Made by a program: the position numbers and the translations under genes
NCBI GenBank assembly: GCA_030220185.1
Contig: JASPKZ010004560.1
Span: forward strand, 572,501 to 636,500
Length of the DNA stretch: 64,000 bases
Source of the DNA: Diploptera punctata
Taxonomy: Eukaryota; Arthropoda; Insecta; Blattodea; Blaberidae
Reading direction: 5' to 3'
Part shown: positions 41,096 to 51,640 of the stretch, in pieces
Numbering within the stretch: the stretch's first letter is position 1
Layout: the number at the start of each line of letters is the position of its first letter
Notes under the pieces: generated by a model
Told to the model about the DNA's origin: nothing
Seen by the model: only the letters and a program-made list of their open reading frames with translations
Database searches by the model: none

Positions 41096-41585
41096 AGTTA
41101 ACTTTTGGCGAATTGTGAAGGAATGAAGCTATTGAGGTTCTTCTCATCAGAATATTCTTAAAAGATTGTTACAAATGTTCACCGATTCCATCTAGTAGAC
41201 ACCGAAAATAACCATGTCATATATCATCGGTTGATTAATATCTTTGACATCGCACATTTTCCAACAGCCAGTTTTGTCGGTCCATCTAATTTCCTGGTTG
41301 TAGATGTTTCTTCTCCATGTATCAATATATTCCCTGACTCCAGGAGGTTTTAGGTCTTCCTGTGCCTCGTCTTCCCTCACGTTTCCATTCCATAACACAT
41401 TTTGGTAGCCGATCCTCTTCCATTCGCTATATATATATATATATATATATATATGAATATAGTTAACGTTTGGTGAATTCTTAAAGAATGAAGCTATTGA
41501 GGTTGTTCTCATGAAAAATATTTGGAATTTATTTACACATCTCCACCGATTCTATCCAGTACATATCGGAAATAAACATGTCCAA
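41096..41585. repeat. Direct duplication (~120 bp) flanking a LINE fragment
   Basis: 41096-41215 (AATGAAGCTATTGAGGTTC, CACCGATTCCATC) recurs diverged at 41457-41580 (AATGAAGCTATTGAGGTTG, CACCGATTCTATC). The inner part holds a reverse LINE fragment and a TA repeat. Confidence 0.75.
41222..41428 (-). mobile_element. RTE-like LINE C-terminal fragment
   Basis: The reverse frame reads SEWKRIGYQNVLWNGNVRED, then LKPPGVREYIDTWRRN, the basic Trp/Arg tail region of RTE-like elements. It is the only copy of its subfamily. Bounded on the right by (TA)n. Confidence 0.6.
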
Positions 41586-41815
41586 TATATGTGTGGGTGG
41601 GTGTGTGTTTGTTTTTTAACGCTCTAGCGGCCGCAATTCTTGTTTTATCGAATCCAAACTTGGTTTATAGCGTATAATTAAAAAATGTAAGGACTAATTC
41701 GTTCACCAGCAGGTTTAGGAGTTCATCTAAAACGAAAATTTAAAAATCGCTCTAGCATTTTCAATTTTCTGAATCTCAATATAGGCGTATAATCTTAAAA
41801 TAAACCGTGGGAGAT
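41586..41815 (+). repeat. CGGCG-related fragment
   Basis: TAGGAGTTCATCTAAAACGA and AAAAATCGCTCTAGC match the 5174-5566 copy in reverse orientation to its core; the CCCGGCG end is missing. Confidence 0.5.
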
Positions 41816-42295
41816 ATTATCCAAACATCTCCATGGACAGTTGTTGTGAAGATGAAACAAGCGTAGAGAGTAAGCCGTGAAGTGAATAAGAAGGATATGT
41901 TTCTTGAAATAGAAATTGCAAACCAGGAGGATGATATACGAGTAGAAGATGAATGAGAGTTAGAGGTGGAGCGTGAGGGAGGTCGGTTGGTTTCCTATGA
42001 TGGAATATAAGTCGTACGGTCGATCTCAATCCTTGCCTCGGGTAAACACACACTGGCTTCCATTTTATATTCGTCTTTGACCGTTACCTACAAAAACCTT
42101 TGCGTCGGAAGTAAGGTATTTTCCTGTTAAGGGAAGGCGGAGGATTTGGGGGTGGGTTTGTATGTTATAACGGGATGCTGTCTGACCTTCAGGGTTTTCG
42201 TGCTTTTAGAGATTTATTGATGTTTCTACCAACTGCTTGCTTGCATACAGAGTGCTCGAGAATTGGACTTTTCAATAATTCTCAGACAGTAGAAC
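41816..42295. other. Unassigned, no gene seen
   Basis: A minus frame at 41817-42053 has no recognised motif. Confidence 0.3.
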
Positions 42296-42870
42296 ATCAT
42301 CATCATCCATGCAAGTATTAGGCCATGTGACCTGTTACGGCCTCACAGAGTAATTTTCCATCGAGCGCTTTTTTCGACATCCCAGCCTGGGGGAGCAGTA
42401 ACGAAGCATGACTTTTGGAATTCTGTGATATGGCATTCGGTTCTACATCCAACTCTCCCATAACTTCCTCATTTCTTTTATGGTTCTATTATGTATAGTC
42501 TGCTGTACTGCGCATAAATCGCATGTCATTTGCTGTTACTCGGCTTTCATATCTTCATCATATTGCCCATGCTTCACTACCATGTCTTAATACTGGTCTT
42601 GCGAGAACCTTATAATGCCAAAATCTTGTGTTCTTTTGTACTAAAGATAGTTTCATAATATTATTAACTATCCCCGTTGTTTTTGTCAAATTTATGAGTT
42701 TCTTTGCTATATCAGCTTCTTCTTAAATGTTAAATTATAACCCAAATAATGAAATTAATTTACTTGTTCTAAAATTTCATCATCCAAAACAATTTTACTA
42801 GGTAAGGGTATTTCCCACAAAAGGGCATCACTTTAGTTTTCTTTTTCGGTAGATAATGCAAGATCTATAT
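42296..42870 (-). mobile_element. LINE-D copy, reverse
   Basis: ATCATCATCATCC tail and GGCCATGTGACCTGTTACGGCC (3' hairpin in reverse) at the left. Further right the broken post-RT module (CCATGCTTCACTACCATG) is recognisable. Confidence 0.75.
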
Positions 42871-43199
42871 CATCATCACCATAATCTTCCTACTATGTAC
42901 CGTACGTCCCGCATGAGACTGGACTTGGCAGACAACAGTGCGCTGTTGTATTTATGACTCACTCACTGCATAGCCACGCGTAGTCAGTTAGATGAGTTTG
43001 CTAGTCGAGTGAAGACGTGTTTGTTTGGGTGACTTGTTGCACCGTTGAAATAACAAAAAAAAAAACCGCTTGAATAAACAGTGTTTTTGTACGATACGTA
43101 TGTCAAAACAGAGTCCTGTAGAGAGGTCTGTAATCGATTTATATATACGCGGGAGCGTGCATGTTTTCTGCCAGGCTTATGTGGGACGCACTGTATTAG
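42871..43199. other. Unassigned flank of LINE-B
   Basis: Relatively G+C-richer; may be LINE-B sequence beyond recognition or unique DNA. Confidence 0.3.
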
Positions 43200-44543
43200 T
43201 CTCGTGTTGAAACATTTTGAATATCTTGGTACGACGTTGAAAATGAACGGAAAGTGGAAAAAACATATTGATATAGCATTATTTAAAGGGAGGGGACAAC
43301 TTAACAGTGTACTCGGTATTCTGGGTCGAGTGCCTGATATTCCAGTCAGCACATTAGAAAAAATGTATGCAGCGATGGTCAGGCCAGTAATGCACTATGG
43401 TAGTGAGATTTGGGGTTTCCAAAGAATGGAAATACTAAATAAGGTATATACGCATTTTCTAAAGTATATTACAGGACTTAGTAAGGCCGTTTCTAACTGT
43501 GGAATTTTATATGAATTCGGGTCATTCCAGGACGACATTAACTGTAAAATTCGTGTACTCAAATACTGGTTGCGAGTAATCCAAGGTGAACAAACAATGC
43601 TTAGAGCAATTTGTTACGACCACCAAATTTAAAACATAGATGTTAAATTTTGGGCAGACGAGGTTAGGAGAGAACTCCAAAAGATTGGGATGGGCTGGAT
43701 ATGGGAAAAAAGGGACTGAAAATCGCAAGAACGTGTGGAGAAAAATAAGGAGGAGGTACTTAGATATAAACCAACAATATACTTTCGCCGAATGTACAGG
43801 AAAACGCTCACTGTGTTTACAAAGAGACCTAAAACACGTCTGGGGAAAAGAATCGTATATACTCAACCTAGGATTTAAGGAGAGATCAGGGCTTGCTTGG
43901 TTTAGGCTAGGGGCATGGAAATTTCTAAAAATTAGCGACGATCACGATATGCGAATATGTCCAATGTGCGGGAACTTTGAAGATGAGATACATATATTAG
44001 GAAATGTAATGATTTAGAATATTGGAGACGTCAGTTATTACCGGAAAGATTTCTAAATTCAAATCGGGAAAGATTGGCATGCTACGAGTTATTGGTAAAT
44101 CCAGAAAATGGATAAACCTCGGTAAATTTCTGGACAAAACGCGAAAAATAAGGACAACACTCATTCATGAATAAATATATGTTATCAAAATGCAATACCA
44201 TTAATTATTAACAATTATATATAAATTAATTAGTGTATAATGCTATTGTGTTATTATTTAATTGTAATATTAATGTGTTTTCTTTATGTAATTGTAATGT
44301 TAATGTGTTTTTAGTGTATAATGCTATTGTGTTATTACTTAATTGTAATATTATTGTGTTTTCTTTATGTAATTGTAATGTTATTGCTGTTTTTGTTGTT
44401 TATTTTTTTTACACTAGTACCAATTATTACTTTATTGTAACGGACTGTCAACAGCACGTACGGCTTACTGCCCGTGCGACCCATATTTGTAAATAATATT
44501 GTAAATATCTTACTTTTTGTCTAATAAAGTCCTACTACTACTA
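43200..44543 (+). mobile_element. LINE-B, longest copy
   Basis: The coding part covers the post-RT region and C-terminal Cys-His motif. The 3' UTR contains a diverged tandem repeat of about 81 bp (AGTGTATAATGCTATTGTG at 44232 and 44313), then GCACGTACGG...CCCGTGC, AATAAAGTCC, and the CTACTACTA tail. 5'-truncated; the RT catalytic core is absent. Confidence 0.85.
43210..44100 (+). pseudogene. LINE-B polyprotein C-terminus
   Basis: The first frame (to 43632) reads HFEYLGTTLKMNGKWKKHID, QLNSVLGILGRVPDIPVST, then VRPVMHYGSEIWGFQ. A second frame from 43640 continues to LGFKERSGLAWFRLGAWKF and CPMCGNFEDEIHILG; with the following bases the usual C at the end of this motif is reached after a frameshift. 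C-x2-C...H...C near the C-terminus is common in non-LTR polyproteins. One frameshift at ~43632 and one at ~44010. Confidence 0.8.
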
Positions 44544-44610
44544 GTCTCGTGTAGTTTCACAGTCTCATTTTAACTTGCAAATTGTCTTGCTAGAGAACTC
44601 TTGCATCTAA
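44544..44610. other. Spacer between opposed LINE-B tails
   Basis: About 67 bp between CTACTACTAG and CTAGTAGTAG. Confidence 0.7.
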
Positions 44611-44850
44611 CTAGTAGTAGTAGTAATAGTGGTGGTAGTAGTAGTAGTAGTAGGACTTTATTAGACTAAACGTAAGATACATACAATGTTATTTAAAAAT
44701 ATGGATCGCATGAGCAGCAAGACGTACGTGCTATTGACAATCCGTTACAATAAAGTTATGTCTAGTACTAATATAAAATAGATGTAACAAAAACACAGTA
44801 GATAATAATACAATTACATAATACGTTAGTTACGTAAAGTTATTAAATAC
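44611..44850 (-). mobile_element. LINE-B 3' end, reverse
   Basis: TAGTAGTAGTAG tail with GTGG variants, GGACTTTATTAGAC, and CAGCAAGACGTACGTGC. It faces the previous LINE-B tail to tail. Confidence 0.9.
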
Positions 44851-45632
44851 TAGCTAATACCCGGCGTGCGCTGCTACGCGTAATAAATTAAAATTAACGT
44901 GTTTTATGTTTAATGAAATAAGTAATAGTAAAAATTATATCGTAATTATTTTTAGATACCCCGTGCTCTTTACCTCGCGTTATCCGGGAATCTACTCATC
45001 CCGATCTTCTTGGCATAAATGAGCTGAAAGACGAAAAAATAATGTACTTTTTATGATTGGTTGAATAAGGAAAATGAAAAATAATTATAAATGTATATCG
45101 TAATTATTTTAAGATTATCCGTGCTGATTACCCGGTGTTGCCCGGGAATCGACTTGTCTCGATCTTCTTGGCATAAATGAGCTAAAAGACAAAATTCGTT
45201 ATTGTGAGTTATCCGTAAAAGCATCCCCGTCATGTGCTGGTATGCTTACACAGAAATCTACGTTCTTGTCTCGATCTTATTGGCATCAATGAAAGACAAA
45301 AATGGTTATTGTGAGTTATCCGTAAGAAATAAACATATTATGCTGTCGCGGAATCATTTTTATATAGCTTTTTCTGTGTACATTAATCTTGTGTATTTCT
45401 TGTAGTTTAGGCAGCGTAAGCGTCCAAAGAACTACTTTTTTCACGTTTTCCACTACAAATGGTGATTTTTAAGGGTGTAGGACTTGAGTATCACAACTCT
45501 CTTATAGCCTATGTTCATCTCGGGAATCGCCTGAACATGTTGCAAAAGGCCCCATCACAATCGGATCAACGGTATGGCCGCGCATAAAGTAGGATCAAAC
45601 AAAGAAACATTCATTTTTGTATATATTAGATT
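44851..45632 (+). repeat. CGGCG-family element with internal repeats
   Basis: Starts CTAGCTAATACCCGGCGTGC; ends GTATATATTAGATT. A unit with CCGGGAATC...GTC/CTCGATCTTCTTGGCA...ATGAGCT is present three times at about 44990, 45140 and 45265, and TATATCGTAATTATTTT twice. No frame. Confidence 0.75.
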
Positions 45633-45654
45633 AATGATATTACACTTTGCTTAT

Positions 45655-45720
45655 ATATTTATTTATTCATGAATGAGTGTTGTTCTTATTTTCTCCATTT
45701 TGTCCAGAAGTTTACACATG
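45655..45720 (-). mobile_element. LINE-B fragment
   Basis: TTCATGAATGAGTGTTGTTC and TTTTGTCCAGAAGTTTAC are the reverse of 44110-44175. Confidence 0.75.
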
Positions 45721-45900
45721 TTTATCATATTATAACGCACACCCTCAAGAAATGGATGGGTGGAGTGAAAAGAATTAGGGTATCAGTAAAATAGGACTTA
45801 CAGATGAGGATCTTCAGATCCGCTACAAATGGAGAACGTGAATTTCTTCAGGGTGACGGAAAACCATTGTAATGTGGATAAATCCCCAAAAATATTATTA
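45721..45900 (+). mobile_element. LINE-like 3' end
   Basis: AGGACTTACAGATGAGGATC and GGAGAACGTGAATTTCTTC recall RTE C-terminal LTDED-type endings. A diverged piece of the same end is at 48930-48965. Confidence 0.45.
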
Positions 45901-45904
45901 TTAT

Positions 45905-46635
45905 TACCAGGGGCGATTTCTCAGGATCCAGATGATGCATCTTTCATATTAAAGAAATTAGAGATAGAATACAAAAATGGGGATTACAGATAAATTACAA
46001 TAAAACAAAATATATTTCATTGGATACAACAGATGAGCTAAAATGTAATTCAGGAAGAATACGTAATGTTTAAAATTGTAAATATTTAGGATGTATTTTA
46101 GAGAATTTAACTGCAAAAATTGAAAGAATAATAACTGATGGAAGAAGAATCATTGGTATGTTGAACTCAGTGCTTTGAAATAGAAATATAATATACAGAA
46201 CGAAGAAAACTATATTTAAAGTTATGTTACAAAGCATTTTATTATATGGGTCCGAAACCTGGACAGTAAGTATCAAACAAACCAACAAGCTGTTAGCAGT
46301 AGAAATGGATTTTTTGAGGCGATCGACGAGAATTTCAAGAAGGGATCAGTTCAGAATCAGCACAATAAGGGAAATTATGCAAGTTGAAAAAAAACATATA
46401 GGGCCTAATAGAAGAAAAACATTTGAAATCGTACGGATACCTCAGAAGAACGGAAGAAGAGAGAATGCCAAAGAAGATCTTAATTGGAAAGCTAATTGAA
46501 GAAGTGGAAGAGGCAGACCTAGAGAACGTTGAATGGATGGAGTGAGGAGAAGTATGGAAGCTAGAGATCTGAGGGAAGAAGATCACTTTGGGTTGAAGGA
46601 GGGACACTGTATTGTGGAATATTCCTAATTAAAAT
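45905..46635 (+). mobile_element. LINE-F, longest copy
   Basis: Decayed RT end (ATTTCTCAGGATCCAGATGATG, region where F.DD would stand), then KYLGCILENLTAKIERI, and the frame 46224-46499 with LLYGSETWTVSIKQTNKL and EMDFLRRSTRISRRDQ. 3' end CACTTTGGGTTGAAGG and GTGGAATATTCCTAATT, followed by (ATT)n. Confidence 0.82.
46224..46499 (+). pseudogene. LINE-F post-RT domain
   Basis: The 91-codon frame reads SILLYGSETWTVSIKQTNK, then LRRSTRISRRDQFRIS and REIMQVEKKHIG. The order YGSETW...FLRRSTR is typical of the RTE-like C-terminal region. The copy at 21291-21394 shows the same residues in reverse. Confidence 0.8.
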
Positions 46636-46690
46636 TATTATTATTATTATTATCATTATTATTATTATTGTTATTATTATGCCCATTATT
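46636..46690. repeat. (ATT)n microsatellite
   Basis: ATT units with ATC, GTT and GCCC interruptions, between LINE-F and SINE-B. Confidence 0.9.
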
Positions 46691-47098
46691 ATTGTCTGTT
46701 CCGGTGGACTAGTTGCTATCTTCCTTGCCTCTGGTCTCGAGGATGCGGGTTCAACCCGATCTGGGTCGATGGATTTTGTAGGATAGATAAATCCAAAGGC
46801 AAGTACTTCGGGAGAGACTTTAAGCCGTGGATTCCGAGTTTGACGATTTTGAAGCTCGTAAAAGAACTTTAACCTTGAATAAAGAGGCCTCTAAGCAATA
46901 TTTACCAACCTTCATCTGCCTAATAATACTTTAGGTCACTGCTAGATGTCTCATTGGGTCAGTATGTAGGCTGCACACCATTCATGACATCTGTAGGAAT
47001 ATAAGAGTAACTAAATTAACTTGGTATAGTAACTCCTAACAAAGGAGAGGCTACAGCCCAATATTGGACTGTTATGCCATTACAGATATAATAATTAT
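46691..47098 (+). mobile_element. SINE-B copy
   Basis: Head GGTGGACTAGTTGCTATC with a weakened B-box (GGGTTCAACCC), body GGGTCGATGGATTTTG and GATGTCTCATTGGGTCAG, tail ending ATATAATAATTATC. It has an extra 3' segment (GGAGAGGCTACAGCCCAATA) not seen in the 414 copy. Confidence 0.75.
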
Positions 47099-48062
47099 CA
47101 TTGAACCGAAAGTGTGTTTTTCGGCTCATTATTGTAACGTCGTTCTCCTCCCTAGAAAGGAATATTTATGAACTATGCCAATATCCCTTTCTCCTTGTAT
47201 TTACCCCCCTCTCTTTACTCTTTACCCTTCCCGCTGCGCAATGTCTACGGCGCATCTCCCCTCTACCTCGGAACCTTCATATACGTGGTGCACTAGCAGA
47301 ACGTTATCATTCAATCATTCAAGCATTCATCGTTTAGTTCTTTGAGCAGATTCAAAATTTGAATCAGCATCCGGTTCGCGATGCGATTGAAGCTCTAATG
47401 GACAAGCTGGTCTGAAGCCGAGAAGCGGCGTGGTTTAGTTGGTCCGGCAGACCAGGGAAGAAGTGGCTCCTGGTTCGGACGTTAGCATGAGTGTGGTGTG
47501 AGGTATGGTGTGGTTATTTCTATTGTAAGAATATCGTTATTTATTTGTTTATATTTTTGTTTAATTGAATGATCGAAATCTCTTTGTTAATTTGTTTTTA
47601 ATTCAGACAACTTGTTTCTATTAAAGGTCATCTTTTTATACAATTTATCTGCTGCTTCATTGATGTGCACGTAGTTGTTTTCAATCCTATACGGAAATTC
47701 ACTCACGTAGGAAATTATTTCCAGCTCCCTTGCTATTTTGCTGTTTAGCTTTCTTGAATGACAATTATTATCATTTTCACTCACTGTATGTATTTGAGAA
47801 TCATTATTTATTTATGTCAATATATCTGAGAAAGAAAGATGAATCGATTGCTGCCTTCTATGGGCGCAAGGCAAGCAACTTCGTGATTGATAACTTTGCA
47901 GGAAAGCAGATCCACGTTAATAGAGACAGCAGTAACAAAACCCGATCCCGGATTAATGGTAGCAGTAACCGTGGTTTATTAGAGAGGTTAAACTATTCTC
48001 CCTCACCCCGCCCGCACAAATGGTAGTAGTAGCGTGGTTAATAAACGCCACATCATTATCAT
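47099..48062. other. Unassigned region, one weak reverse frame
   Basis: A 65-codon minus frame (47587-47784) reads RELEIISYVSEFPYRIENNY and looks more protein-like than random, but has no recognised motif and no start context. 47101-47340 is C+T-rich. No gene call. Confidence 0.35.
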
Positions 48063-48205
48063 TACATTATCTTATTCTTCTTCTTTACTTCACGGAATAG
48101 GCAAAAATTGCCTGTTCCGCCTCACAGTTGTTCTGTCCATCTTTTCACTGACCTTCCTACATTCCTTGAACCTCTAGGCTTGTAGTTTAATGCTTCTCTT
48201 GGTAT
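48063..48205 (-). mobile_element. LINE-D 3' end, (GAA)n type
   Basis: ATTCTTCTTCTTTACTTCACGG tail; GGAATAGGCAAAAATTGCC in reverse forms the terminal hairpin; CTTTTCACTGACCTTCCTAC matches 8735-8755 closely. Confidence 0.85.
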
Positions 48206-48509
48206 AAAGTAAAGTGATCCCACTAAAGGCCTCAAGAGGCCCTTGGGGAAGTAGGAGGTTAAGGCTCCCACTTTTTCTGGACAATCGGCACTTGATGAGA
48301 GCCGGGTTGTCAGCCCTGCGTGACGGCCGCCTTTACCCCCAGAACAAGCATCTGGTACTCATTTCCGTTAGAGGCTGAGTCGACCCCATGGCCATAGTGC
48401 CGCCAGAGGGTTTGGATCAGTTTAAAAATCCTGACCCCATCGGGACTCGAACCCTCTACCTTCCGGCTTGTAGCGCAGTGCCCTAACTACTACGCTACGG
48501 TGTGCCCCA
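48206..48509 (-). mobile_element. SINE-C, reverse
   Basis: AAAGTAAAGTGATCCC tail at the left; head at the right with GGGACTCGAACCCTCTACC (B-box complement) and CTACTACGCTACGGTGTGCC (A-box side). Nearly complete. Confidence 0.88.
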
Positions 48510-48530
48510 CTCTCGGAATACTTTACATTA

Positions 48531-48552
48531 TCATTATTATTATTATTATTAA

Positions 48553-48601
<49 letters not shown>
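48531..48601. repeat. (ATT)n microsatellite
   Basis: About 23 ATT units with one AATATT. Confidence 0.95.
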
Positions 48602-48639
48602 TCGGAATTACAATGGGTTTCCGTCGCTCTCAACAAATG

Positions 48640-48911
48640 TACGGATAGAGTGAGAAGATTTAGGCCATGGGCGCACTGGGAATTAAATGTGGGATATTCA
48701 GGACCCGGAAAATCGAGGGTTCGAGTTCCGATGCTGTCAGGATTTTTAAACCGATCCAAAACTTATAGCGGCAGCATGGTCCTAACGGAAATTAGTACCC
48801 AGAGCTTGTTCTGGGGGTAACGGCGTCACGCAGGGCTGACATCAAGTGCCACAACCTCCTACTACCCCAAAAGGTCTCCTATGGCCAGTCGTGAGATCAC
48901 TTTACCTTTTT
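48640..48911 (+). mobile_element. SINE-C, forward, diverged
   Basis: GAGGGTTCGAGTTCCGATGC (B-box), TTTTTAAACCGATCC, and AGATCACTTTACC at the 3' end. The body has a deletion relative to 54736-55050. Confidence 0.75.
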
Positions 48912-49075
48912 ATATTCAGAACCGTTAAAACTGGAGAACGCAAATTTCTTCTGGGTGACGAATTTGTTTAAATATTGTATACCGGTAATCGTAAAATTCG
49001 TTTTCTACACCTCATTATTTTTCTTTGTATTTTATATACATTAGACAGGGACGGTCTACCAACAATTTAATTTAT
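48912..49075. other. Unassigned, with short LINE-like piece
   Basis: TGGAGAACGCAAATTTCTTCTGGGTGACG resembles 45826-45855; otherwise unrecognised. Confidence 0.35.
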
Positions 49076-49310
49076 CTTACTTGAATACATTTTATTATTA
49101 TTTTTAGTCTTAATCTTAACTATCATTAACTGGTTGTATTACAGATCGTAATATAATAGATATTATCTTATTGATCAAATCTAATTTAGTATTTAATATT
49201 AGTGTTAATTATTGTTACATTCTGATGTAATATATATATTTGTCCTGGTGAATGGAAGAGAAGGCCATATGGCCTTAACTCCACCAGGCTAAATAAATAA
49301 AACAAGTCCT
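49076..49310 (+). mobile_element. LINE-E 3' end
   Basis: Ends with TCCTGGTGAATGGAAGAGAAGGCC-ATAT-GGCCTTAAC, the terminal hairpin, then CCACCAGGCTAAATAAATAAA. Only 3' UTR is recognisable. Confidence 0.8.
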
Positions 49311-49329
49311 TAAAAGCCATTATATTGTG

Positions 49330-49595
49330 GATAAATTCCGAAATAAAAATTATAACTATTATTATTTAGACGAAAATATAGAAAGCGTCATATAGAAAGA
49401 ATGGGAGAAAACCGACTTGCAAAAAGAGCTAAAGAAGATAGTCCAATGGACGGGAGAAGAACAAGAGGAAGACCAGCCAAGAGATGGATAGACAGTGAAT
49501 GCACATCCAATACGTCCTCCTCCGAGGAATGGTTTTGAAAATAAACAGGATGAAGATCCTACAAATAATAAAGAAGAAGAAGAAGGAGACTATTA
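49330..49595 (+). mobile_element. LINE-I 3' end
   Basis: Reads RHIERMGENRLAKRAKEDS, then GRRTRGRPAKRWIDSECTS, then SEEWF and stop, with AAGAAGAAGAAGAAGG as tail. Matches the reverse copy at 29575-29750. Confidence 0.8.
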
Positions 49596-49621
49596 TTATT
49601 ATTATTATTATTATTATTATC
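49593..49621. repeat. (ATT)n microsatellite
   Basis: Nine ATT units directly after the LINE-I (GAA)n tail. Confidence 0.9.
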
Positions 49622-49917
49622 ATTTACCTTTATATTCTTGTATTCTGATATGAAATATTGTTCTCTGAAGTTTTTCGTGTAAAACATTTTCGCTGTAATT
49701 CCTGGAGGTGGATGACATTATTAGAAAAATGCATGACTTCTGACCTTTGTTGTGAATGAACTATCAGATATCATCGATATTGTTTTCTTTCCCTCCGGTA
49801 TATTATGTAATACCAGACATATAGGTGTATTGCATCAACTACACAATAACATTCTCCTAAACACAGCTATATTATTCTACTTGGACTTCATATCTGTGAC
49901 TAACAATTGAATGCATT
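49622..49917. other. Unassigned spacer
   Basis: Nothing recognised. Confidence 0.3.
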
Positions 49918-50683
49918 GGTGCGAAAAGGGGTAGCTCCACTTTTTCCCAAAATTCAAGTTAACTTCGTAGGCCTACTTAATAAAGAGAAGGAACCTGCTT
50001 CAGCTGGTGTAAAAATGAAGTAGCTCCATGCCTTCCTTAATGAAGATAATGAAGAAAATTAACTGCAACTTTCGTTCGGAGCAAGAAAGAGGTACCTAAA
50101 GAAGATTTGCATCTTTGTTCTGCACCTCTACCACTCAAGCGGCCGAAGTTTCTTCAAGTAAAATAACTGACATCAAAGTACGTACGAGTATCATCCGATT
50201 GTGCGTAGTTCTATGACAACCTGAAGTGTCAGGGAGAAGATTCTCGTCATGATTCTGATGAAAGAGTCACTGACAACGCCTGACGATATTGGTAACCGGT
50301 TTTAGTAAATACATGGTAATAAATACCTACATGTGAGGCTATAGTTCCTATTATTTAATCAACTTTTTCTTATTTAGAAGTTTTTAGGCATAGATTCTTT
50401 AAATACCTAATTTCCGGTGCGAAAAGGAGGCAGCTCCAACAGGTATATTGCGATTGTACACAATCATGTAAATAAAAAAAATTGAAACTGATCAAGAAAA
50501 TACTGTGTTTCAAGCTGAACTACCTTAAATCAACGTTAAATTTTTAGTTATACTATTACTATCTTTCACATTTAGTTTTTTTTTCTCCGGAAAAGTTTAT
50601 GAAAATGGAGCTACCTCCTTTTTGCACCCGTGTCTTCAATTATACGTCTGTAATACAGGTGAGCTACCTCCTTTTTGCACTCG
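49918..50683. mobile_element. Candidate element with GGTGCGAAAAGG inverted repeats
   Basis: GGTGCGAAAAGGGGTAGCTCC at 49918 is inverted at 50606-50628; another forward copy is at 50416-50438 and another inverted copy at 50659-50683. The last two inverted copies form a ~50-bp tandem duplication that includes CGTGTCTTCAATTA. No coding capacity. Probably a non-autonomous DNA element; superfamily unknown. Confidence 0.65.
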
Positions 50684-50820
50684 CGTCTTCAATTAAAGGT
50701 CTATTACACAGTATTATGTCTTATTTCATTATTTTTGTGCTTATAAAAGGACGGCAGATGGAATACATTTGAAATCAACTGCAATAATCAGAAAAGGCAC
50801 ACTACTTTCACAATTACATC
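50684..50820. other. Short unassigned spacer
   Basis: Nothing recognised. Confidence 0.3.
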
Positions 50821-51413
50821 GACTATTTAACTCAAGCCCCAAAATGTTAGTCAATGACCAATCACGTTTCAATGAAATTTGTTTTCGCAGCCAATGACAG
50901 TCGTGTCTCACCTCGCTCTTTATCGATTTCCCATTATCAGCCCCTGCTTTTGTGATAAAGAAAGCTCCTCCTTGTTAATATTCTAAACAGCTCAGAGCAT
51001 TATTTTTCTCCAGCAAATAAATACATTAAATATAGGAAATAATGAACGTATTTCTTGATTTTACTGAGTTATTTACTAAAAAAATTAATTAATAACCTAT
51101 AATGTTGGTTATAATATGCAGTTTGATGTGTTTCATTTTTTCTCCACTAGGGTGCATTCTTACAATATTGCGATCCTATTTGGCAATAAATAAATATGAT
51201 GAAGTTGCAGTGAATATACATAACCTCACATTTCTGATTTGTTTTCATACATTAAATATATAAGTATTTTAAAATATCGCTAACTATATTTAAATAATGA
51301 CTTTTGAGTAAACAGCTTAATTTTATTCGTTAGATATCCCCCACAAATGCCACTCTAGATTTCCAAGTCCTCTAGATAATTTGGAAATTATTCGTGGCAT
51401 TTACTTATGATAA
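50821..51413 (-). mobile_element. FB element, copy 3, partly deleted
   Basis: Starts GACTATTTAACTCAAGCCCC and ends CGTGGCATTTACTTATGATAA. The foldback arm is shortened and the inner inverted 11-mer is lost. Confidence 0.82.
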
Positions 51414-51640
51414 GTTGGCTACATTGTCTGAGTAATGACTAATACACATTTTACTTTGTAAATATGGCGATTTTAGGTTACTTTCAACTCTATTCTCACT
51501 TGATTTTAAAGCATTTCTCACAATTTAATAAAACGAAAATCAGTATATACATATTAAAACAATAAAATGTATATTTTTTGTCTTTTTATTTCAATTTATG
51601 TAGGTGGTAGCGTGGCGTAGAATGCCCAAAATTGTATTAA
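51414..51640. other. Unassigned spacer
   Basis: Nothing recognised. Confidence 0.3.

Noticed and set aside
47587..47784. 65-codon minus frame as a host gene
   Set aside because: Composition looks protein-like but no family or second exon could be identified; left as unassigned.
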